Shown: in pieces, positions 1-5,296 of the stretch
How positions within the stretch are numbered: the first letter of the stretch is position 1
How the letters are laid out: each line of letters opens with the position of its first letter
Translations under genes and position numbers: made by a program
Notes under the pieces: model-generated
What the model was told of the DNA's origin: nothing
Databases searched by the model: none
The model's input: only the letters and a program-made list of their open reading frames with translations
Origin: Bacteroidota bacterium
Lineage (GTDB): Bacteria > Bacteroidota > Bacteroidia > Chitinophagales > Chitinophagaceae
Length of the DNA stretch: 5,296 bases
Direction: 5' to 3'
NCBI GenBank assembly: GCA_023386395.1
Contig: JAEWJV010000455.1
Coordinates: 1-5,296, forward strand

Positions 1-1163
1 TGTTTTAAACCATCGCCAATTTCATATAAATGCGTGGAGAGGATAAATAAAGCGCTGCGTATTTTAAGTAACCCTTCAATCACGGCTGTACTGCATTTCA
101 TGGCGTCCTGCACATTGGTGCCTTTAAACAATTCATCAATCAGTACAAGCCAGTTCCTGCCGTCGGTTATCTGTTGAATGGTTTTGCGGATGCGTTGCAC
201 TTCATTAAAGAAATAACTTTCGCCTTTTATAATGTTATCAATCACATGAATATTGCTAATCAATCCGTCAAAGAAATTCAACTGCAAATGTTTGGCAGGA
301 ACGCCCATGCCGATATGCGAAAGATAAACACTGATGCCAACGGCTTTTATAAAGGTGCTTTTGCCGGCCATATTAGCGCCAGTGAGAAATAGAAAATTTT
401 TTTGCGGCGTTAATGTAATATCATAGGCAACAGGAGTGGGCAGCAATGGATGATATAATTGCAGCGCTTCAAAATGCGGAACGATATCCTGCGTGTACTG
501 CGGAAAAGTAAACTGGTATTTTATGCAGGCGGTGGCAAGGCTGTATAAAGCATCGAGCCTGCTGTATATTTCAATAAGCTCCTGTGCATCCTGCTTGTAA
601 TGAAAACGTATAAAATGCCCAAACTTAAGAATAGTGGGTATAGATAATTTTTTTTCTTTTTTGTATTGAACAATTTCCTGCGCTACGGGCTTTGATAACA
701 GCATTTTTGTTCTTTCCATTAATACTTCAAGACCTGCCGGGCTATTTTGTTTGTTAAGCAGGTTATAGATGGCATGCATGCCCTGTAAAAAATCTATGAA
801 GTGCGAAACAGAATAACGGAGCAATGAATAATCGGGCGCATATACAAACTTGTAAAGATTGCTGCTGATAATATCAGTGCTTTTGGGAATGTTATCAATA
901 TGCGATTCATAAAACTTTTCAATCATCAATACAGAACCATTCGTTATAATTTCGGGCCACTGGCTGTGCACGGCTATTATCTGCTGCAGCACCTGCTGGC
1001 GCTCTTCAATTTCCTTTATGGAAGAAAGCGTTGTTTTAAGATAATATTCCAGCCATAATACACCGTTGCTTGTTTTACAAAAATTAAGATGATGCATTAA
1101 TGACTGCTCATCATTATGATCAAATATGGAAAGATCGTAGAGTGTGGTTTTGTCTATTTGCAT
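1..1163 (-). CDS. Short MutS-family ATPase lacking the mismatch-recognition domain (3' end outside window)
   Basis: The reverse strand translates without a stop from an ATG at 1163 to the window edge, giving 387 residues of a probably ~430-450 residue protein. The C-terminal part is a clear MutS ATPase: Walker A GANMAGKST (residues 262-270), the MutS/ABC signature region around GESYFFNEVQ (314-323), Walker B LVLIDE (339-344), the GTN loop (348-350) and the H-loop STH (376-378). Residues 21-60 resemble the start of the MutS core/lever domain. The mismatch-binding domain I and connector domain II of true MutS (usually ~850 residues) are therefore absent from the N-terminus. It is probably a dimeric DNA-binding ATPase in the cytoplasm, but its substrate cannot be told from sequence, so I do not call it mutS. 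The gene lies 77 bp downstream of pyrC on the same strand. No Shine-Dalgarno sequence precedes the ATG, and a palindromic array ends about 8 bp before it. Confidence 0.9.
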   Translation of the reverse strand, partial: MQIDKTTLYDLSIFDHNDEQSLMHHLNFCKTSNGVLWLEYYLKTTLSSIKEIEERQQVLQQIIAVHSQWPEIITNGSVLMIEKFYESHIDNIPKSTDIISSNLYKFVYAPDYSLLRYSVSHFIDFLQGMHAIYNLLNKQNSPAGLEVLMERTKMLLSKPVAQEIVQYKKEKKLSIPTILKFGHFIRFHYKQDAQELIEIYSRLDALYSLATACIKYQFTFPQYTQDIVPHFEALQLYHPLLPTPVAYDITLTPQKNFLFLTGANMAGKSTFIKAVGISVYLSHIGMGVPAKHLQLNFFDGLISNIHVIDNIIKGESYFFNEVQRIRKTIQQITDGRNWLVLIDELFKGTNVQDAMKCSTAVIEGLLKIRSALFILSTHLYEIGDGLK

Positions 1164-1171
1164 GTATTCTT

Positions 1172-1241
1172 GGTTGAGAAGTTGATTCGTTGAACAGTTG
1201 ATTTGTTACATCGCAACTTATCAACTTTTCAACCAGCCAAC
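1172..1241. repeat. Phased GTTG/CAAC octamer palindrome between pyrC and the MutS-like gene
   Basis: On the plus strand GTTG begins at 1173, 1181, 1189 and 1197 (with GTTA at 1205), and CAAC begins at 1214, 1222, 1230 and 1238. Each series has an exact 8-bp period, and the two are mirror images about position 1207. In the register shifted by 8 bp, 1172-1186 pairs with 1220-1234 over 15 positions, with one G-T wobble at 1178/1228. After two mismatches, GTTG 1189-1192 pairs with CAAC 1214-1217. In the mRNA from pyrC to the MutS-like gene this would form a long stem-loop beginning at the pyrC stop codon and ending just before the next start codon. It lacks a following U-tract, so it is not a standard intrinsic terminator. 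A role in mRNA 3'-end protection, attenuation or translation control, or a dispersed intergenic repeat, is inference. Confidence 0.7.
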
Positions 1242-2578
1242 TAACGAATAAACTTTAGTCTCATTCCCCTATTAGATTCATCAAACTCACCTTTTTCATA
1301 AATTAAGTTGCCATTTATAAAAGTATGCGTAACAGAAGATGGAAATGTAAATCCCTCCAGCGGGCTCCAGCCACATTTATATAAAATATTTTCTTTGTTA
1401 ACGGTGAAGGGCTTATTTAAATCGACGAGCACTAAATCCGCAAAATAACCTTCGCGAATAAAGCCGCGGTCTTCAATTTGAAAACAGGTGGCGACAGCAT
1501 GGCTCATTTTTTCAACAATCTTTTCCAGCTTTATTTTTCCTTCTTTATAATAATGCAGCATCAGCATTAAAGAATGTTGCACCAATGGCAAACCGGCATG
1601 TGCTTTTTCGTATGGTTCATTCTTTTCAGCCCAGGTATGTGGTGCATGATCGGTGGCAATTACATCAAGCCTGTCGTCTAATAAAGCAGGCCATAATGCC
1701 GCTTTATTATTGGGCGATTTTATAGCGGGATTACATTTTATTTGATTGCCGAGGCGCTCGTAATCATCACTGGTAAAATGTAAATGATGCACGCAAACTT
1801 CTGCGGTTATCTTTTTTTCTTTTAAGGGAATTAAGTTGGTGAACAACTGCAATTCTTTTTCGGTACTGATGTGCAGTATATGCAAACGGCTGCCATATTT
1901 TTTGGCAAACTGGATAGCGCGGAAAGAAGATTCAAAACAAGCCTCTTCATTTCTGATGATGGGATGATCGGATGGCTCGAGTGTTCCCTTCTCCGCTTTT
2001 AGCCTTGCAAAATTTTCTTTGATGATCTTTTCATCTTCACAATGTGTGGCAATTAATAATTCTGAATTGCCGAAAATTTTATCAAGGGCAAGCGGGTTGT
2101 CAACGAGTAAATTGCCGGTGGAGGAACCCATAAAAATTTTTACGCCGCAAATATCTTTTCGCTTGTCGTTGCAACGCATTACTTCATCATAATTATCATT
2201 GCTGGTACCCATAAAGAATGAATAATTCGCCAGTGAATTATGCTTGCCAATGTTGTATTTGTCTTCCAGTAATTGTTGTGTAAAAGCCGGCGGTTGCGTG
2301 TTAGGCATTTCCATAAAGCTGGTAACACCGCCAGCCACTGCTGCTTTCGATTCGGTGTAAATAGTTGCCTTATGCGTTAAACCAGGTTCGCGAAAATGTA
2401 CCTGGTCGTCAATAGCGCCGGGCAATAAATGCAGGCCAATTGCATCAATTTCCTTTATCACATATTTAAGGCTGATGTTGGGTGCGATCTTTTCAATTCT
2501 TCCATCTTTAATTAATATATCACTATGAAAGATTTTGTTTTCGTTTACAACCGTTGCGTTCTTAATAAGATAATCCAT
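1241..2578 (-). CDS. pyrC: Dihydroorotase, Bacteroidota type
   Basis: This is a complete 445-residue amidohydrolase, the right length for a class I-like dihydroorotase, which cyclises N-carbamoyl-L-aspartate to dihydroorotate in de novo pyrimidine synthesis in the cytoplasm. Family features in order: the N-terminal small-domain strands, then the metal motif DDQVHFREPG (residues 57-66), the MPNT motif (91-94), Lys147 in GVKIFMGSSTGN as the expected carboxylated bridging lysine, and His179 (ATHCED). These are followed by His236 (HILHIST), Asn283 (KCNPAIK, substrate contact in the family), Asp310 with His311 and His314 (ATDHAPH), and a C-terminal GYFADLVLVD return to the small domain. The first histidine of the usual HxH metal pair is Gln59; as far as I recall this is normal for Bacteroidota homologues. 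Hydantoinase or allantoinase is the alternative, but FREPG, KCNP and ATDHAPH together favour dihydroorotase. Start: the ATG at 2578, with TCATCAAACA before it and no Shine-Dalgarno sequence. Confidence 0.93.
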   Translation of the reverse strand: MDYLIKNATVVNENKIFHSDILIKDGRIEKIAPNISLKYVIKEIDAIGLHLLPGAIDDQVHFREPGLTHKATIYTESKAAVAGGVTSFMEMPNTQPPAFTQQLLEDKYNIGKHNSLANYSFFMGTSNDNYDEVMRCNDKRKDICGVKIFMGSSTGNLLVDNPLALDKIFGNSELLIATHCEDEKIIKENFARLKAEKGTLEPSDHPIIRNEEACFESSFRAIQFAKKYGSRLHILHISTEKELQLFTNLIPLKEKKITAEVCVHHLHFTSDDYERLGNQIKCNPAIKSPNNKAALWPALLDDRLDVIATDHAPHTWAEKNEPYEKAHAGLPLVQHSLMLMLHYYKEGKIKLEKIVEKMSHAVATCFQIEDRGFIREGYFADLVLVDLNKPFTVNKENILYKCGWSPLEGFTFPSSVTHTFINGNLIYEKGEFDESNRGMRLKFIR

Positions 2579-2689
2579 TGTTTGATGAATGTTTGTTGCA
2601 AATTAAGCATCTTGAAGTTTTGACTTCATAAATTTCATCAAAGATTAATAGCATGAGATTTAATACGGCTATAACTTGCGCAAAAAAAG
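2579..2689. promoter_or_regulatory. Divergent pyrC / LOG intergenic region with inverted repeats
   Basis: This 111-bp AT-rich gap must carry the promoters of both divergent genes. It contains a perfect 9-bp inverted repeat, TTTGATGAA (2581-2589) and TTCATCAAA (2634-2642), and a smaller hairpin, TGAAGT-TTTG-ACTTCA (2613-2628). On the minus strand TTAATTTG, about 20 bp before the pyrC ATG, fits the Bacteroidota -7 consensus TAnnTTTG at all but one fixed position, but I see no TTTG box at the right distance upstream. On the plus strand nothing matches well. I see no pyrimidine-responsive attenuator or riboswitch. The promoter placement is weak; only the inverted repeats are directly seen. Confidence 0.35.
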
Positions 2690-3226
2690 ATGTGGAAATC
2701 CGTTGCCGTTTTTTGCGGCTCTAAGTTTGGAAATAATAAGCTATTTGCGCAGCATGCGGAAGCAGTGGGCATGTTGCTAGCTCAGCAAAATATACAATTG
2801 GTTTATGGCGGCGGAAGAAGAGGGCTGATGGGCGTTGTAGCCAATTCAGCTATTAAACATAATGGAAAGGTGGTTGGTGTTATTCCGTCTTTATTAAGTG
2901 AAAAAGAAGATATACATGATGAGCTTGAAACGCTGCACATTGTAGAAACCATGCATGAGCGCAAAAAGAAAATGTTTGAATTATGTGGAGCGGCTGTTAT
3001 TCTTCCCGGCGGCTTTGGCACACTGGATGAGTTGTTTGAAATGATCACCTGGAATAACCTGAGCATTCATGATAAAACCATCATCCTGCTTAATTCGGAT
3101 GGTTATTATAACAACCTGTTGGCGCATCTCGATCAAATGCAGCAGGAAGGCTTTTTATATTCGCCATGGAAAGAAAGTTTTTTTATAATATCGGACCCGA
3201 AGGAGTTGACCTCCTTGATGGCTTGA
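2690..3226 (+). CDS. LOG-family (TIGR00730) nucleoside-5'-monophosphate phosphoribohydrolase
   Basis: This 178-residue Rossmann-fold protein is of normal length for the lysine-decarboxylase-like LOG family. Members hydrolyse the N-glycosidic bond of nucleotide monophosphates, releasing a base and ribose 5-phosphate. In plants and some bacteria this activates cytokinins; in most bacteria it is probably nucleotide turnover. Visible motifs: VFCGSKFG near the N-terminus (residues 8-14), the nucleotide-binding loop YGGGRRGLMG (39-48), MHERKKKM (88-95) with the conserved Arg91, and the diagnostic PGGFGTLDE (106-114) with catalytic Glu114. It has no signal peptide or membrane segment. The ATG at 2690 is chosen because it immediately precedes the first Rossmann strand; CGCAAAAAAAG lies before it, A-rich but not a Shine-Dalgarno sequence. 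The last 14 codons overlap the convergent outer-membrane protein gene. The older label 'lysine decarboxylase' for this family should not be used. Confidence 0.92.
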   Translation: MWKSVAVFCGSKFGNNKLFAQHAEAVGMLLAQQNIQLVYGGGRRGLMGVVANSAIKHNGKVVGVIPSLLSEKEDIHDELETLHIVETMHERKKKMFELCGAAVILPGGFGTLDELFEMITWNNLSIHDKTIILLNSDGYYNNLLAHLDQMQQEGFLYSPWKESFFIISDPKELTSLMA

Positions 3227-3809
3227 GGTAAATATCAAAACCGCCGCGAATGATGGGAACAGCATGGCCATAACCATCAACATAAGGAGAGTTTTTATCG
3301 GAGACCAGGTCAAGGCCTATCATTAAAAAATAACTGCCCTGGTTTACAATGCGCTGGCCGTAACCAACACCTGCGATAAAACTTAATGAACTATAAGTTG
3401 CATTAGGAATGCCAGCGTTTTTATATTTATAGTTAATCCAGTTTATTTCGGGTTGAAGCTGGGCAAACAAAAATGGCAAAGGGTAAATTCTTGTAAAAAC
3501 GCCTCCGCCATAATTGAAGCTGGATGCTTTTATATCATCGCTGGTACCTGCATAATTATAATACGTTTGAGATGCATAATTCAGGTTAAGAACAACACCG
3601 GCATCAACCCACTTATTAAATGAATAACCTATTTCAGGATTACCGCCCACGGCAAAACTGCCCGATCCAAAACCAAGTGATAAGCTGCCTCCTAAAAAAA
3701 TATTCTCTTTTTTAAATCCGCCGGGCTCATCATATTTATCATCGTTGTATTGCGCCTTTGCAACGGTTAAACCTGTTAGCGCCAGTATAATTAAAAGAAA
3801 TCGCTTCAT
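3183..3809 (-). CDS. Small 8-stranded outer-membrane beta-barrel protein with signal peptide
   Basis: The 208-residue product starts with a clear Sec signal peptide: MKR, a hydrophobic run to about residue 16, and an AKA-Q cleavage site after Ala19. The mature part is rich in Gly, Tyr and Phe, with alternating hydrophobic/polar segments that I read as eight membrane strands, roughly at 36-49, 51-66, 67-84, 96-111, 112-130, 139-156, 158-170 and 183-196. This matches small OmpX/OmpW-like or porin-family barrels of Bacteroidota; no enzymatic or binding motif allows a specific function. The last strand ends near Lys196, and a non-strand tail of a dozen residues (PSRRSTPSGPIL) follows. That tail lies inside the 3' end of the convergent LOG gene, so the family-typical end at the last strand seems to have been extended. 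The start ATG at 3809 is fixed by the signal peptide; no Shine-Dalgarno sequence is seen. Confidence 0.82.
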   Translation of the reverse strand: MKRFLLIILALTGLTVAKAQYNDDKYDEPGGFKKENIFLGGSLSLGFGSGSFAVGGNPEIGYSFNKWVDAGVVLNLNYASQTYYNYAGTSDDIKASSFNYGGGVFTRIYPLPFLFAQLQPEINWINYKYKNAGIPNATYSSLSFIAGVGYGQRIVNQGSYFLMIGLDLVSDKNSPYVDGYGHAVPIIRGGFDIYLKPSRRSTPSGPIL

Positions 3810-3959
3810 TGTATTGGTTTGATGTTGAACGTAAAGATGTATCAGAAATTTTAAACATTAAAAATTTTAAGGCGCTTTAAGATTTTGTTGGGATGAAGAA
3901 AAGTTTTTGCAAATGCAATATGGATTTAATGATACTGTGCATCTTATTCAAAAACTGCT
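3810..3959. promoter_or_regulatory. Divergent intergenic region, no clear promoter
   Basis: These 150 bp separate the barrel gene from the transpeptidase gene and should contain both promoters. The sequence is AT-rich, with an imperfect palindrome TTAAGGCGCTTTAA at 3867-3880 flanked by A/T runs. I find no good match to TAnnTTTG plus an upstream TTTG on either strand. The right-hand ~45 bp contain short open frames that encode hydrophobic residues and may be remnants of, or an alternative beginning for, the transpeptidase signal sequence (see findings). Confidence 0.3.
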
Positions 3960-4550
3960 ATGCTTGATATTCTATGCGCTGCCATGATGTTTTTGTGTTG
4001 CAACTTAAACAATCAAAACACCGATAATGAAATTGATAAAAATGAAGCAACCCGCATAACCCTGTTTTCAAAACAGGCGAGGCAATTTTGTGCACAACAT
4101 AAATACAATACCCGTTTTTTCTTTCTGGCCGATATGCGTGTGCATAGCGGGAAAAAAAGGTTTTTTGCAGTAGATATGAATGCTGATACAATCCTAAATT
4201 CAGGGTTAGTGGCACATGGTGTATGCGGTGTATTTTTTGCTGCAACGGCAGGCTTTTCAAATGAGCCGGAACTTGGTTGCAGTTCATTGGGAAAATATAG
4301 GATAGATTATAAATATAACGGCAGGTTTGGCATAGCCTATAAATTACGTGGACTTGACAGCACCAATTCAAATGCTTATAAGCGTTACATTGTTTTGCAT
4401 AGTTATTATGAAGTGCCTGATAATGAAATTTATCCTGCGCATGTATGTAATAGCCTGGGCTGTCCTATGGTATCTAAAAACTTTTTTAACTCCTTGTCGA
4501 AACTTATTGATGCTTCTGATAAACCTGTGTTACTTTGGATGGTGAATTGA
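3960..4550 (+). CDS. Murein L,D-transpeptidase-like protein (YkuD_2 type)
   Basis: The C-terminal half of this 196-residue protein carries the YkuD_2-type catalytic region: VAHG (residues 84-87), an LGKYRIDYKYNG segment (110-121) equivalent to the 'TPLG.y...' stretch, IAYKLRGLDS (125-134), IVLHSYYEV (144-152) with His147, and NSLGCPMV (164-171) with Cys168 as the expected nucleophile. The His-to-Cys spacing of 21 residues suits the L,D-transpeptidase fold. Such enzymes act outside the inner membrane, making 3-3 peptide crosslinks or attaching or trimming peptidoglycan stems. The N-terminus (MLDILCAAMMFLCCN) is hydrophobic but short, has no basic residue and has no convincing lipobox, so export is unexplained. 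An in-frame stop at 3930-3932 limits any upstream extension. The acylphosphatase gene follows after 46 bp on the same strand. Family assignment is from motifs only; whether it is an active transpeptidase is inferred. Confidence 0.78.
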   Translation: MLDILCAAMMFLCCNLNNQNTDNEIDKNEATRITLFSKQARQFCAQHKYNTRFFFLADMRVHSGKKRFFAVDMNADTILNSGLVAHGVCGVFFAATAGFSNEPELGCSSLGKYRIDYKYNGRFGIAYKLRGLDSTNSNAYKRYIVLHSYYEVPDNEIYPAHVCNSLGCPMVSKNFFNSLSKLIDASDKPVLLWMVN

Positions 4551-4596
4551 AGCTATGTTACGGGGTTTTCATTATTCTTAAAGTTAATTTTCAAAC

Positions 4597-5052
4597 ATGG
4601 GTGTAACAGCAAAACATATTATAGTCAAAGGAAAAGTGCAAGGCGTTTTTTTTAGAAAGTACACCAAACAAAAAGCTACAGAACTGGGTTTGAACGGGTG
4701 GGTAAAAAATACAATATCCGGAGATGTTGAAATATTCGTACAGGGGAATAAAGAAGCCGTTAATACATTCCTGGAATGGTGCGGGCAAGGTTCGCCGAGA
4801 TCAAACGTAGAAAAAGTGGAAAGCCGTGATGCAGCCACAGAAACAAATCTTTCAAACTTTTTCAGTGCATTACGATTAACAATTAAAACAGCAGCGCTAA
4901 ATAACTCCGTTCAGGGCCGGGACTGCCCCTCTTTGAATAACACCGCCTCCAATTACATCATCGCCTTCATAAAATACAGCGCTTTGACCGGGCGCAATAC
5001 TTTTCACATTATCATAAAACCGGACGCGGATATTGCCGCCATCATTATATAA
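4597..5052 (+). CDS. acyP: Acylphosphatase with a 58-residue C-terminal extension overprinting mnmA
   Basis: Residues 1-93 form a complete acylphosphatase, a small cytoplasmic enzyme that hydrolyses carboxyl-phosphate bonds such as acetyl- or carbamoyl-phosphate. The phosphate-binding loop GKVQGVFFR (12-20) contains catalytic Arg20, and GWVKNT (34-39) contains catalytic Asn38. They are followed by the SGDVEIFVQG strand (41-50), a helix (51-63), and the terminal strand ending FFSALR (88-93). Family members normally stop here at ~90 residues. This frame instead continues with TTA at 4876 and reads 58 more residues to a TAA at 5050-5052, of which 156 bp lie antisense to mnmA. The extension has no recognisable domain and is probably not an evolved one. 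The ATG at 4597 precedes the first strand; no Shine-Dalgarno sequence is visible (TTTTCAAAC before it). The core call is secure; the true C-terminus is uncertain. Confidence 0.85.
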   Translation: MGVTAKHIIVKGKVQGVFFRKYTKQKATELGLNGWVKNTISGDVEIFVQGNKEAVNTFLEWCGQGSPRSNVEKVESRDAATETNLSNFFSALRLTIKTAALNNSVQGRDCPSLNNTASNYIIAFIKYSALTGRNTFHIIIKPDADIAAIII

Positions 5053-5296
5053 ATTGCTTAATGCACCTTTATCCTTATAACGGATTTTTGTAAATGTTTC
5101 CCTTCCATCTTCGATGCCATCATATTTAAGCCAGTTTAGCCTGGCAACAGTCATTTCGGTTTGCTGCAAATCTTCTTCATCACCTAAAACAATCGTGTTG
5201 GTGGCAGGTTCAATAGCTGTTACATAAACTGGACGGCCCAAAGCAATATCCAAACCTTTACGCTGCCCGATAGTATAAAAAGGATAGCCTTTATGC
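4897..5296 (-). CDS. mnmA: tRNA-specific 2-thiouridylase MnmA, C-terminal part (start outside window)
   Basis: The reverse strand is open from the right edge to a TAG at 4897-4899, giving the last 132 residues of MnmA. This enzyme thiolates U34 of tRNA-Lys, -Glu and -Gln using ATP and a persulfide sulfur. The visible part starts at HKGYPFYTIGQRKGL (residues 1-15 of the fragment), the highly conserved segment of the central domain. It then runs through ALGRPVYVTAI and the C-terminal beta-barrel domain with IRYKDKGA, VRFYDNVKSIAPGQSAVFY and GGGVIQR, all family-typical. The ATP-binding N-terminal domain and both catalytic cysteines must lie to the right of the window. A TTG at 5251-5253 is in frame but is only an internal leucine codon in the conserved motif, not a start. 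The 3' end is overlapped tail-to-tail by the extended acylphosphatase frame. Confidence 0.95.
   Translation of the reverse strand, partial: HKGYPFYTIGQRKGLDIALGRPVYVTAIEPATNTIVLGDEEDLQQTEMTVARLNWLKYDGIEDGRETFTKIRYKDKGALSNLYNDGGNIRVRFYDNVKSIAPGQSAVFYEGDDVIGGGVIQRGAVPALNGVI

Noticed and set aside
174..392. Open frame on the plus strand of 72 codons
   Set aside because: It lies antisense to the MutS Walker A region, resembles no known protein, and the minus-strand frame is clearly the coding one.
1241..2578. Allantoinase or hydantoinase instead of dihydroorotase
   Set aside because: The FREPG, KCNP and ATDHAPH motifs favour dihydroorotase, and no purine-degradation gene is nearby.
2803..3066. 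Minus-strand open frame of 87 codons inside the LOG gene
   Set aside because: Low-complexity Ser/Pro-rich translation antisense to the conserved GGGRRGLMG and PGGFGTLDE motifs.
3200..3216. Hairpin AAGGAG-TTGAC-CTCCTT as a bidirectional terminator for LOG and the barrel gene
   Set aside because: The 6-bp stem is real, but it lies inside both coding regions and neither strand has a T-tract after it, so terminator function is not supported.
3958..4371. Minus-strand open frame of 137 codons opposite the transpeptidase
   Set aside because: Its translation is rich in Cys, His and Tyr with no domain logic, while the plus strand carries recognisable YkuD_2 motifs. The plus-strand frame at 4348-4545 is likewise a shadow.
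4584..4838. Minus-strand open frames opposite the acylphosphatase
   Set aside because: They are mirror frames of a well-supported acylphosphatase core with both catalytic residues.
1..5296. A defence island, mobile element, CRISPR array or biosynthetic cluster
   Set aside because: All genes fit conserved housekeeping or envelope families. No transposase, integrase, direct-repeat array or tRNA gene is visible, and I saw no abrupt change in base use.

Overview
The window is about 5.3 kb of compact, AT-rich chromosome that looks like a Bacteroidota genome, most likely Chitinophagaceae or a close relative. Three things point there. No gene has a clear Shine-Dalgarno sequence in front of its start codon. 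The dihydroorotase is of the type with an N-terminal DDQVHFREPG motif. The MnmA tail and the small outer-membrane barrel also resemble Bacteroidota proteins. The family-level assignment is inference from style, not from a search.

Layout, left to right. Positions 1-1163 (minus strand) hold the first 387 residues of a short MutS-type ATPase; its end lies beyond the left edge. Next comes a 70-bp palindromic array of GTTG/CAAC boxes on an 8-bp period, which abuts the stop codon of a complete dihydroorotase gene (pyrC, 1241-2578, minus). A 111-bp divergent intergenic region separates pyrC from a LOG/TIGR00730-type nucleoside-5'-monophosphate phosphoribohydrolase (2690-3226, plus). That gene overlaps tail-to-tail by 44 bp with a gene for a small outer-membrane beta-barrel protein (3183-3809, minus). 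After a second divergent gap of 150 bp come a YkuD_2-like murein L,D-transpeptidase (3960-4550, plus) and an acylphosphatase (4597-5052, plus). The acylphosphatase frame runs 156 bp into the convergent 3' end of mnmA, the tRNA 2-thiouridylase gene (4897-5296, minus, start beyond the right edge).

The genes do not form one pathway. They are mostly housekeeping: pyrimidine synthesis, nucleotide salvage or clean-up, tRNA modification, envelope maintenance and a MutS paralog. Only pyrC followed by the MutS-like gene, and the transpeptidase followed by the acylphosphatase, are spaced closely enough on one strand to be possible transcription units. There is no gene-free stretch above 300 bp, and I see no RNA gene, mobile element or CRISPR array.

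I found no convincing undescribed system. The points most worth a second look are the phased octamer palindrome between pyrC and the MutS-like gene, the acylphosphatase whose stop codon appears to be lost so that it overprints mnmA, the glutamine replacing a metal-binding histidine in the dihydroorotase, and the missing or scrambled export signal of the transpeptidase.
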